Origin: Leishmania martiniquensis
Taxonomy: Eukaryota; Euglenozoa; Kinetoplastea; Trypanosomatida; Trypanosomatidae
DNA: 64,000 nt
Direction: 5' to 3'
Assembly (NCBI RefSeq): GCF_017916325.1
Contig: NC_090168.1
Coordinates: forward strand, 942,143 to 1,006,142
Shown here: positions 51,546-60,578 of the stretch, one piece after another
How the letters are laid out: each line of letters opens with the position of its first letter
How positions within the stretch are numbered: position 1 is the first letter of the stretch
Translations under genes and position numbers: made by a program
Notes under the pieces: generated by a model
Told to the model about the DNA's origin: nothing
Seen by the model: only the letters and a program-made list of their open reading frames with translations
Databases searched by the model: none

Positions 51546-51560
51546 GTGTGTGTGTGTGTG
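51546..51560. repeat. (GT)n microsatellite
   Basis: A pure GT tract in the pyrimidine-rich flank upstream of the RNA-binding-protein gene. A CA tract lies ~65 bases upstream, and the two could pair with each other in the transcript. Confidence 0.8.
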
Positions 51561-52693
51561 CCGGTGCGCGATTTCGTTCTTGTCCTCCCCTTCTCTCCAC
51601 CCCACACTCTTCAGTGAGGGAGCTCGACAACAAAAACAAAGGAGCATCGAAAAACGCACTCTTTCACGTGCACCTCTTTGCCGAAAAGAAAAAATAAGAT
51701 AAAAAGGAGTAGGAAAGAACGCCCCGCTATTCTCTCTCTGTGCTCGTGTGCGCGTGCTCGAACAGTGTGCCGTTGTGGAATTGTGAATTGGAGAGTGTTG
51801 CTTGGCGTGTGGAGGTGTGCATGTTTGTTGTATTGCGCTGCCTCGTCATCATCTCGCGTTTTTACAAAAGGTATAGCGCCGCAGCCGTCGTTTCCTGTTC
51901 CTTTGGTGATAGGCGCCTATCGCTATCTTCTTGCCTCCCTTCCCCAACCTTTTCTCTGTTTTCGGCCTCCCTGTGTTAGTGAAGGTGCCTGTTGCGCGCA
52001 CTTCCCCTCTCTTACAGACCTTCGTTTTCTTTTTTTCTTCTCATGTTGCGGCGTCGTTCTTCGCGTATTCTTCTCCCCGTGTTTCCTCTTTTTCTCTGCC
52101 GTTCCTCCTCTTTTTGCTCGCACCTCGTACCACCCTGCCGCAGAGGGAGCAGTTTTTTTTCCCCTACTGTCTCGTGTGCATCTCTCTCTCTGCCTCTCCG
52201 CCACTTTTTGCTGTTTTCCCTTCTCACCCCTCCTCCTCCTTTTTGCGCTCGTCGTTGCAGTGGGTGAGGCAGTAGTCCCTTTTTTCTCTCGCGCTCTCTC
52301 TTGCTCGCGTAAAAGCGGGCGCTTGTCTGTGCCTGTGGTGCGTCTGTGCGTGTGCGCTGCCGGAGTTGCAACCGTGGAGTACGCCGCAAAGGCTCGCCAG
52401 TTTTTTTCCTTTTCCATTTCGTGCTTCTCCGCCTGGCTTACGTCTCTGCTCGCTCCCCTCTCGGCCATTTTTGCTGCCTGTCGATCTCTCCCCCTCTTCC
52501 CCGCTCGTATTGCCATCGCGTTGCTTCGGTCTCTCTTGTTGCCTTTTTCTTTTTTCTGTTTCTTTTTTGCTCTGTTCGAACGCGCACACGCCCGACTGCC
52601 GGTGCGCTTGAGATTGCACATTCACTCTTTCGTTTTTTTTGTTTGTTCCATTTGTTGGGTGCGCGCCGAAGGGGTTACGGGGCAGAGGTGCGG

Positions 52694-55453
52694 ATGCTCT
52701 TCCGTGATCAACACGACAGCGGCAAAGTCGCGGGCGCTGTAGGTGCAGGCTTGGCGAACCAGCACAACGATGATGACGAGACATCCTCCACTGGTGGGAG
52801 GAGCTACACAAGCGCCGAGTCTGCGGCTGCTCAGAGCTTTGAGCAGCGCATGGCGCAGCTGAATAACGCGACACACATGATGCCCGATAGCAGAAGCGGT
52901 TCTGATATCTTTTGCAAGGAAGATTCTGGCATCGGCGGCGGCGCGCATGCCTACCTCACACCGGGCTACCAGCTCTTCTCCAAAGTCGGCGGCGCCTACG
53001 ACGACACCGACACCGATGACATCGACGATGTGCAGCGAAGTCTGTCACTGATGGCGCAGGCTAACGAAGACGACGGCATCGGGCCGAGGTGTGCTGAGCG
53101 CACGAGCACGCCGTCCGGAAGGAGACGCTCGAGCCTCCTGAAGAATGACGACGACGAGGAGGAGGCAGATTACTTGGCGACGCTGCTGAGCAACATCGAG
53201 CGGCATGCCGAGCGCCTCGACACCCAGTTCTATCGATACCCGCCGTCGGATGTGATAAAGCAGCAGATGGCTGTGGCGGCTCCGCCGAAAGAGGGGAAAA
53301 CGAAGGCCAGCGCGGCAGCGCTCGCTAAAAGTGCAACCACAGGCGGCCCCGGCAGCGCAACCACGTCGGCGAAAGAGGACGACGCCCATGAGAACCAGTC
53401 TGGCAGCGGCAGTGCTTTGTCCCCGAGGTCGGCCTCGCAGGCACCGACGGCAGGATCTTCGACAGCGCCGTCACCAACTGTTGCGGCGGCACCGGCGCCG
53501 TCGCAGGGTTCGGGCACGAAGCTGTTCCTGGGCGGCCTGCGTTATGAGGTCATTCAGAGCGGGCGGCACATGGTGAGCTGGATCTTTCAGGTTGCCTGTG
53601 GCGTACACTTGAGTCCTTCAAGCATCCTTATTCATCGGAAGACAAAGAATGGGCGGTCAAATGTGGCACCGACGGGATGCGCGTCTGTGTTTGTTGCCAG
53701 CGAAGCCGATGTGCAGGCGCTCCTGGATGTGAATCAGCGCATCTACTGCGCCGAGGAAGGCGTTTACGTGTCACCATCGCCGGAGATCATGAAGGAGCTC
53801 ATCGCATCAAAGGACATCGTGGATGTGACGGGGGGCCGCGTTCGGGGGCCAACCCACCCGGTTGTGATCGAGCGTGCCTACAGCTTCAGTCACCATCACG
53901 GCCACCGCGAGTGTGGCGGCAGCGGTAGCCGCGGGCAGGGTGGCGCGGGGGGCGGTGGTGCACTGGCTGGCAGCGGCGGAGGCCACCGCCACGGACGAAC
54001 GACTTCGTCTGCTAGCACAGAGAGCAACCTGTCTGCCCAGCTCCGGGGGCCCTTGCCGCCGCCCTATGGTAGTGTACCGCCACCTCAATATGGCTCCACG
54101 CCCGGATCTCCTTCGGTTATGCCGGGCAGCCTGCCGCCGCCGTCGTACGCGCCATCTAGTCTCTCCAGCTCAATGGCGATGAGTGGTGCATCCCTGGATG
54201 GAAGTCTGCGCAGAAGAGCAAGCAGCGCCGCCCTTTACTCGTTCAGTGCCGTTCTGTCGGGGCAATCGTCGCCCTCACAGCAGCCGGTGCTCGGGGATGC
54301 GCTGGTGCCTAGTCCCATGTTCGTCCCAAAGGCGCTAGATCCGCCACGAGTGACGTTCCACGCCTATTTGCGCGGCGACGGCGTGCCACACGGGAGCGCT
54401 GCAGTACCGCAGCCCTCAGGTTTGCCTTCCACCGCCGGCGTCTCAGCGCCGCACCACACGGTCCTCTTTGTTGCTGCGTTGCCAACGGAGGCGACGCCAG
54501 ACTACGTCTCGTGGCTCTTTTCGCTCATGAGCATCGCGCTTCACCCTTCCCAGATCCACATCATCGGCGGCGGCGACAGCAGCAGCAGCAACCCTAACGC
54601 GAGCGGCTCTCCAGGCGAGGCTTCTCCGGTCGGCTCGGCCAAGGGTAAGGCAGAGAGCTGTGCCACCGTGCACCTTGGCGAAAGCGACACGCCCATCGCA
54701 CTCAACTACCATCACCGCGTCCTTTGCACCTTGCGAGGCGCGTGGATAGGCCACTCAGCGCAGGATATGGCCGCTCTGCGAGCCAGTGACGCATCGTTGC
54801 ATGACTGCCCCCTGCTGCACGTGGATCGACGCATGTCTGTGCAGCCAGTCGCCGGCGTCGGCAACTGCGACCCCGCCACGACAGAGATACCGGGCTACCC
54901 GCACGGCGTTTCGGGAGGCGACTTGGGAAGCGCCGGTGCCGCGCCGTATCCGCCGACGCCGGCGTCGTACTCAACACCTGTCTTCGGTGGCATGCCCATG
55001 ATGCCAGCGACGAACATAGGCGGCGCTGCGAGTACGATACCGCTTTCGATGCAGTGGGGCTTCAACATGCCTTCTTCGTTTCCGAACTGCATGCACACAG
55101 GTGTACCGCCACCGCCACCAGCGGGGATGATGGGCGCGCGAGCGCCGCCGCTGCCGCCGCCGCCGTTCCCCTTTCCGCAGACCGTGACGATCGGCGATCG
55201 TATTTACCAGCTACCTCCGGGCTCAACGGTGCAGTTTGTCCCCGTCATCACCCCCGCCAGTGGTACTGGCGCGTATGGAGAGGCCGAGGCTGGCACAGGC
55301 AGCGCTTCCGGAGGTCATCGGCGGAGCGGTCCACCAGGTCCCGGGAGTACTGCGCAGATGGAGGTGGCGGAGAAGCCAAGTTCCGGCTCGCCTCACCTCG
55401 ACATCGCACTGCAGTTTAGCACGCGGCCCTCGCAAAAGCACGCGGAGCCGTGA
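52694..55453 (+). CDS. Putative RNA-binding protein with two RRM-like domains and a proline-rich C-terminus
   Basis: The 919-residue product has an acidic, low-complexity N-terminus (1 to ~270). A domain follows that begins KLFLGGLRYE at residue 276 and continues with VSWIFQ, ILIHRK and GCASVFVASEADVQALLD: the pattern of an RRM, with an RNP2-like start and an RNP1-like GxASVFV. A second, weaker unit begins VLFVAALPTEATPDYVSWLF at residue 590. Between and after them are Gly/Ser/His-rich and Pro-rich stretches, including short polyproline runs (about 810-830). The phrasing of both units (LFVxxLP...VSWxF) recalls CPEB-type RRMs, but that is from memory. A post-transcriptional regulator is inferred. 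The frame is open upstream to 52346 without any ATG. The nearest AG is 8-10 bases before the ATG, so the mRNA 5' end is uncertain. Confidence 0.78.
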   Translation: MLFRDQHDSGKVAGAVGAGLANQHNDDDETSSTGGRSYTSAESAAAQSFEQRMAQLNNATHMMPDSRSGSDIFCKEDSGIGGGAHAYLTPGYQLFSKVGGAYDDTDTDDIDDVQRSLSLMAQANEDDGIGPRCAERTSTPSGRRRSSLLKNDDDEEEADYLATLLSNIERHAERLDTQFYRYPPSDVIKQQMAVAAPPKEGKTKASAAALAKSATTGGPGSATTSAKEDDAHENQSGSGSALSPRSASQAPTAGSSTAPSPTVAAAPAPSQGSGTKLFLGGLRYEVIQSGRHMVSWIFQVACGVHLSPSSILIHRKTKNGRSNVAPTGCASVFVASEADVQALLDVNQRIYCAEEGVYVSPSPEIMKELIASKDIVDVTGGRVRGPTHPVVIERAYSFSHHHGHRECGGSGSRGQGGAGGGGALAGSGGGHRHGRTTSSASTESNLSAQLRGPLPPPYGSVPPPQYGSTPGSPSVMPGSLPPPSYAPSSLSSSMAMSGASLDGSLRRRASSAALYSFSAVLSGQSSPSQQPVLGDALVPSPMFVPKALDPPRVTFHAYLRGDGVPHGSAAVPQPSGLPSTAGVSAPHHTVLFVAALPTEATPDYVSWLFSLMSIALHPSQIHIIGGGDSSSSNPNASGSPGEASPVGSAKGKAESCATVHLGESDTPIALNYHHRVLCTLRGAWIGHSAQDMAALRASDASLHDCPLLHVDRRMSVQPVAGVGNCDPATTEIPGYPHGVSGGDLGSAGAAPYPPTPASYSTPVFGGMPMMPATNIGGAASTIPLSMQWGFNMPSSFPNCMHTGVPPPPPAGMMGARAPPLPPPPFPFPQTVTIGDRIYQLPPGSTVQFVPVITPASGTGAYGEAEAGTGSASGGHRRSGPPGPGSTAQMEVAEKPSSGSPHLDIALQFSTRPSQKHAEP

Positions 55454-56319
55454 CGCTTCGAATCAGTCGTCCGATATGGGAAGTTTTGCTCGAGAGGGAA
55501 AGGGTATTGCGCACTGAGGATAACGCAGAGAGGCGATGGACTTGTGGATGTCCTTCTAAGTGTGCTTAGGAGTAAAAGCGATGTGCGCGTGATGGATGAG
55601 GCTGCGCGTTTGTTTGCAGAGCTTCGAGTTATTTCTTTTTCTTTTCATCGTGCCTTTGTGTGTCTGTGTGGGCTCATCTCCCGTGGTAGCCTCATGCAAG
55701 GCGGCTGGTCCTCTCCGTGCGGGCCGGTGCTGCTATCTTTACTGCCGTTTGCGCTTTCTCGCGCTATGCTTCGTTGTAGTCGTGCCCGGTGCCAATGGTC
55801 GCTCCGTCGGCGGGTAGACATGGTGCGCCGGCAGCAGCCCACACGAAAGCGAGAGAGGTATAGACGACCCGACTGCGTGCGACTGGCACGTCCCGTGTTG
55901 CTTCCTGTCTCTTTCTCCTCCCCCTCCCCCTCTTTTCTTTTTTCTTCCCTTTTCCACTATTGATTGCGCGTTTACTCTTTGTCTTTGCGCATGTGCGTCG
56001 CGCTCTTTTCAGTTTCTTCTCTTTGGAGAGGCCTTTTCTCTCGTTAGGTTTGCTTTTTTTCTTTTTTGTCGCTCTTCATTTTCGTCTGCGCTCTCCCTCT
56101 CCCCTGCCCTCCTTTACTGACACTGAGGCGCCTTTGGTTTTGTGTTGTGTTGCGCATGAGGGCTCCATTTCTGCGCACCTCTCCTCTTTTCCCTTGCCTC
56201 CCCTCTTCTCTCCTCCAACCTGACTGCTTCATCTATTCTGTGTACCTTTTTATCGTACCGTGGCCCCCCTCTCCCTCCCTCCTTCCCTCGCTTCCTCTCC
56301 TCTCACCCGCTCACGCGTG

Positions 56320-56340
56320 CACACACACGCACACACACAC
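56320..56340. repeat. (CA)n microsatellite, one interruption
   Basis: A CA tract with one CG interruption at the end of a long C/T-rich stretch. Confidence 0.85.
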
Positions 56341-57018
56341 GCGAAAAGGGAGTACACACCAGCGCTGCCGCTCCGACCTCGTGTACGTCATCAGTGCTTC
56401 TATGTCTGCGTGCGTGCATGCGGCTCGCTGTCTCCTGTTTTTTTCTTTGCTATTTCACGGTCGCTCACGATATGGGTTGCGCCTGCCCCTTTCCCTCTCT
56501 TTTTTCTATGCGATTCGGTTCTGGCTGCTCGCCAGTTTATCGAGAGATCAAAAAAGTGCATCCGGTACCGGTGCGTCTAAGGTTGTTGATCATGCGGATG
56601 TTGTGGCTTTGATCGATAGAAAGTACCGCGGGTGCCGCTCTTGCAGCCTTCTTTCCGTCAAAGACATAGAAGCGAAAAGTGCCCAGTGTCTGAGCACAGT
56701 CAGACGAAGGCTTGGATACATGCACGTGCCGGATGGGCTCATACTTCGTGGAGGCGGCAGTGGGCAACAGGTGGGGAGGGAGGAGCGGGGTGGTGTGTGT
56801 GTGTGGGCATTCTGCGGCCAGCGATGCGTAACGGCCCCCTTATGCCCCATATACCACCCATTTTTTTTTTTGCGAGGCGTTTGTCTGCTGTGCGATGCCG
56901 ACTCCTCCGTTTGGGGTTTCTTCTTTCGGGGAGGTGGATGACGTGCGCTTTTTTTTTCACTGTGGCTGAGTTTTTTTTTCGCCCCATTGTTGCGCGCGTG
57001 CTCACTCTTCTGCTTTTT

Positions 57019-57031
57019 GTGTGTGTGTGTG
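57019..57031. repeat. (GT)n microsatellite
   Basis: A short pure GT tract ~700 bases upstream of the kinesin gene. Confidence 0.75.
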
Positions 57032-57633
57032 AGTGCTGAAGCGAACTAACGAAAACGATGAAAGGTATGACCGCAAAGAGGACCGATGCCTCGAGGGAGG
57101 GAGGAGCGGGGGAGGGGAAAAGGGCGCGTTGAGAAGCCGCTGCCAGCGATCGAGGCAGGCAGCTGACGAGGAAGGCGAAGAAAGGGCGATGAAAACTTGC
57201 CGAGATCTGCGTTCGTGATGCACCTTCGTGCCGGCACTTGTGCTTGTGCGTATCTGCGCATCTTCTGGTATTCGCGGCTGCTCTCTCCCACGACGCTCCC
57301 CATGTGCACCGACGGAGCGCTTCCTCTTTCCCACTGCGGTCGGCTACCTCTTGTACTGCGCGACTGCGCCTCGTTCCTGCTGGCTGCTCAGCGTTGTATT
57401 TTATCCACTCTGCCCCTCTCCTCCTCGTCCAATTTTTCCGTTGCAACCTTTTTTTTTGGGGGTGGTGGCGGTGGGGGCTTTGGCTGTCCGATCGCACGGC
57501 TGATGCTGATGCCCTCTCTTTCCCACGCCTATCCGCATCCCTCCCTCCTTCCACGTACACACATACAGAGGGCCGCATTTTCTCTTCGCTGAGAGAGGAG
57601 CGCCCTTTAGAAACATTTTATTTCTTCCTTCAC

Positions 57634-57635
57634 AG
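57634..57635 (+). promoter_or_regulatory. Candidate trans-splice acceptor AG for the kinesin gene
   Basis: TTTATTTCTTCCTTCACAG ends at 57635, 93 bases before the ATG at 57729. Strong tract directly joined to CAG. Confidence 0.65.
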
Positions 57636-57728
57636 CAGCGACGAATTGTTCACAGAAAGAAAACAGGCGAAAGAGAAGAGGAATAGACACCCATAGCCGC
57701 TTACAGCGTTCAGAGGGGAGGCTCGGAG

Positions 57729-60578
57729 ATGAGTATTGAAGTGCACGTGCGCATTCGCCCTTCCGTGGCCAACGTGGTATGGTCCAGTGCAGAAACGGTC
57801 CTCTACAGCACGGCGAACCCCAACACTCGGTATATCTACAACAAAGTGTACCCGAGCAACAGCACCAATGAATCTATCTTCCATGGCATGGAGGCGGTCG
57901 TGCACGCGGCGTTCGACGGCAAGAACGTCACCATCATGGCGTACGGGCAGACTGGCAGCGGAAAGACGCACAGCATGATCGGCGTACATGACGACCCCGG
58001 CATGGTGCCGCGGGCAGCGAAGTTGCTGTTGGAGTTGAAGCGTACCACTCCGGGTACCAAGATACAGGCATTCTACACGGAGATCTACAACGAGTCGGTC
58101 AAAGATCTTCTCGAACCTCAGAGAGGCGAACTCGCGCTGCACGACTCCCCTGACGGCGGCGTGTTTTTCGAAAAGAAGATGATCAGCGTAGAAACCTTTG
58201 ACGACTTCATTCAGCTGCAGGCGGCAGCGGAGCGAAACCGCAAGTATGGCGTCACCAATCTGAACGAGCACAGCAGCCGCTCGCACGTCATCCTCACCTT
58301 CGAAATACATCGTTACAACCGTGTTGGCAAGAGTGTCATCAACTTAGTCGATCTGGCCGGCTCCGAGTCGGCGTCGCGCGCGAACACCGAGGGCATCTCC
58401 CTCCGCGAGGGTGGCTTCATCAACCGCAGCCTTCTAACCCTTGGCAATGTGGTGGACGCCATCGTCGAGAGGCGGCCCTATGTGCCATACAGGGATGCCA
58501 AGCTGACGCGCCTCCTTCGCACATGCCTCGGCGGCTCTGGTATCACGTTAATTCTCTGCTGTGTTAACCCATCCCGCGAGAACTTCGACCAAACCGTCGC
58601 AACTCTCCGCTTCACCCAGCGCGCGATGAAGATCAAGAACGACCCTGTTGTTGTCCTGAACATGCCGCCCCTTTTCACGCATCAGTATAGCGACGGTGCA
58701 CGGCAGCTCATCGAGGGCCTGCAAGAATCGGCGGAGGCGGAGTACCAGCGTGGGCTGCGCGACAGCTTTCTGTACTGTGGCAGCACCATCGGCTCGGTAG
58801 TGAGCAACTACCAGGCGCAAGTCTCCGACTGCTTGCACTCGCTGGCGAACGCGCAGCGACTGCTGGTAGCACACGATCATGCCATGGCCATCGACCACAT
58901 TGGGAGGCTGTACAACCAACACAATGAGCTGGTGCGGCAGCGGATCAGCAACCAAGAGCTGGCCAAGGGCGAGCGAAAGCGGCAGCGCGACGTGGGGTCG
59001 GAGATCGAGTCCCGAAAGGAAAAGATGGCGAGGCTGGAGGAGGAGCTCAGCACCAAAGCCTCCTCGCTGGATACAAACCTGGCAGGGTGGGAGTACCAGC
59101 TTTATGAGGCGCGGCAGCGGCAGCGGAGCGAGGTGGACGTGCTCGTGAAGTTAGAGCTTGCCCGCCGTGCGCGCATCCAGTACGAGTGGGTCGTTTGCTT
59201 TGAGCGGGTTGCCTCGCGCAGTGTCCCGGCCATTCAAGCCGGTCTTTCAGCGCTGCAGTCGAAGCTTGTCGAAAGCGATGGCGCCGCTGAGTACCATCAG
59301 TACCGCCACCTCCTCTCGTCTGTCTTGCCCTCGCAGGAGTGCGATGCGGGTTACCGTAAGTTGCACGCGAAGGAGCTGAGGGCGGCCCTCATGAAGGCTC
59401 GAGATGAGTTGGCTGACCTAACGATGGCGCACGAAATGGTGAAAGACGATATCGAGGAGGCAAAGGGGCAGCAGCAGCGAGACAGCAAGCGGGGAACCAC
59501 GTCGGTGTCACCTCAACCGCGGCCAAACTTGTCTGACCTGTCGGAGGAGGATCTCGTGGAGTACTACCGTGGGGTTCCAGACAGCGAAGTCGAAGACCGT
59601 ATTCGCCATCTGGAGCGGGAGGAAAAAGCGCTGATGGCGCAGGCGCGGCGTGGTGCTCGCCGTGAGAGTCTGCGGCGCGTTCGCGAGAGTCTCCGTGTAT
59701 CTTGTGACAGCCGCGGAGGCAGTGGGCGCTCTCCTCAGAACGGCGCCGGCGGCGTCACTATCACTCGGCGGGTCGAAGCCGGTGGCACAGAGCCTGGCTC
59801 AAGCGCGTCGCAGCACTATCGACGCGTGGCGGTTGATGATGAGGGACGCGCGGATGCGCACCAAACGGAGATGAGCGCGCAAGCGGGGGCGCGGGCAAGG
59901 CGCAGCTCGACTGCCTACGCGGAGGGCGTGAAGAACGCGCTTTCCATCTTGGACAGTCTTAAAGCACAGCTCCAGCGCAAGGGGGGTGGCCATCACGCCT
60001 CCGCCACGTTAGCTTCGGCGAGTCGCACTCAGCAGACGCAGGCGCAGCGGCAGCAGGAGGCTGCCCGCGGGCGTAGTCGCGGCAACGCGAGCACCAGTAG
60101 CGAGCCGCGCCGGCGGCAAGGCCGCAAAGACGTCGACGAAACAGCAGTGTACCACGATTCCGAAGCAGACGGTGTGGAGGACGAGCACCAGCGCGCCGCC
60201 ACCCGCCCCGCTACTGCTGCGGCGCATCGTCGCCACCATAGCGCGGCGCCCGACAGCACTGTGGACGCGGAAGACATGTCGCTGGCAGAGCTCTATCAGG
60301 CGACGATTGGGAAGGAGAACTGGCGTCGGCCCAAGAGTGCTGCCGCCGCCGCCCCGGCATCTCGCGCGGCGCACAAGTACATTACGGTCCGGGAGGACGA
60401 TGTAGCGTTCGATGTGGGTGAGAAGGAGGACGCCCCGCTGGCTCCTTACCAGCGGGCCTCGTCCTCGCCAGTGGGGATCGCGGCACGGCGCAAGATGAAG
60501 CGGCAGAACTCGCGTCCGGCGGTGGAAAGGGCACTTTACGCGCTGAACTCAAATTCGCACTCACCGTCACCCATGTAA
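57729..60578 (+). CDS. Kinesin with N-terminal motor domain
   Basis: The 949-residue product is a microtubule motor. The motor domain fills residues 1 to ~305 with almost no leader. P-loop GQTGSGKT is at 73-80, switch I NEHSSRSH at 179-186, switch II DLAGSE at 208-213, then YRDAKLTRLL and a CCVNPS segment before the neck. All nucleotide-binding motifs are intact, and the N-terminal position predicts plus-end movement. Coiled-coil-forming, Glu/Lys/Arg/Gln-rich stretches lie at about 400-480 and 545-600, with another charged helix around 610-660, followed by a ~280-residue disordered tail. I cannot place it in a named kinesin subfamily. Trypanosomatids have many divergent kinesins in the flagellum and cytoskeleton. 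The first ATG after the splice signal is used, and beginning upstream is unnecessary because the first beta-strand (EVHVRIRP) starts at residue 4. Confidence 0.93.
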   Translation: MSIEVHVRIRPSVANVVWSSAETVLYSTANPNTRYIYNKVYPSNSTNESIFHGMEAVVHAAFDGKNVTIMAYGQTGSGKTHSMIGVHDDPGMVPRAAKLLLELKRTTPGTKIQAFYTEIYNESVKDLLEPQRGELALHDSPDGGVFFEKKMISVETFDDFIQLQAAAERNRKYGVTNLNEHSSRSHVILTFEIHRYNRVGKSVINLVDLAGSESASRANTEGISLREGGFINRSLLTLGNVVDAIVERRPYVPYRDAKLTRLLRTCLGGSGITLILCCVNPSRENFDQTVATLRFTQRAMKIKNDPVVVLNMPPLFTHQYSDGARQLIEGLQESAEAEYQRGLRDSFLYCGSTIGSVVSNYQAQVSDCLHSLANAQRLLVAHDHAMAIDHIGRLYNQHNELVRQRISNQELAKGERKRQRDVGSEIESRKEKMARLEEELSTKASSLDTNLAGWEYQLYEARQRQRSEVDVLVKLELARRARIQYEWVVCFERVASRSVPAIQAGLSALQSKLVESDGAAEYHQYRHLLSSVLPSQECDAGYRKLHAKELRAALMKARDELADLTMAHEMVKDDIEEAKGQQQRDSKRGTTSVSPQPRPNLSDLSEEDLVEYYRGVPDSEVEDRIRHLEREEKALMAQARRGARRESLRRVRESLRVSCDSRGGSGRSPQNGAGGVTITRRVEAGGTEPGSSASQHYRRVAVDDEGRADAHQTEMSAQAGARARRSSTAYAEGVKNALSILDSLKAQLQRKGGGHHASATLASASRTQQTQAQRQQEAARGRSRGNASTSSEPRRRQGRKDVDETAVYHDSEADGVEDEHQRAATRPATAAAHRRHHSAAPDSTVDAEDMSLAELYQATIGKENWRRPKSAAAAAPASRAAHKYITVREDDVAFDVGEKEDAPLAPYQRASSSPVGIAARRKMKRQNSRPAVERALYALNSNSHSPSPM

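Larger units (their letters stand above)
48315..52693. other. Long intergenic region (4.4 kb), no gene supported
   Basis: The first ~900 bases are mixed. About 49290-50035 is A/purine-rich on this strand, which is unusual for the window. From 50040 to 52660 the sequence is strongly C/T-rich with T runs, CA runs (49172-49187 and near 51478) and a GT run at 51546-51560. Open frames here (such as 51678-52742) are Phe/Leu/Ser/Cys-rich products of base bias. No RNA gene was identified. The length and composition suggest an extended regulatory 5' flank for the RNA-binding-protein gene. Confidence 0.55.
55454..57728. other. Intergenic region
   Basis: No gene seen. Strongly C/T-rich at 55890-56310 and 57330-57450, CA tract at 56320-56340, GT tract at 57019-57031, T runs near 56860 and 56950-56980, and a purine-rich patch at 57085-57125. 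Confidence 0.6.

Noticed and set aside
51678..52742. 354-residue open frame overlapping the start of the RNA-binding-protein gene
   Set aside because: Phe/Leu/Ser/Cys-rich composition is explained by the pyrimidine-rich flank, it overlaps the start of a better gene in another frame, and it has no domain.
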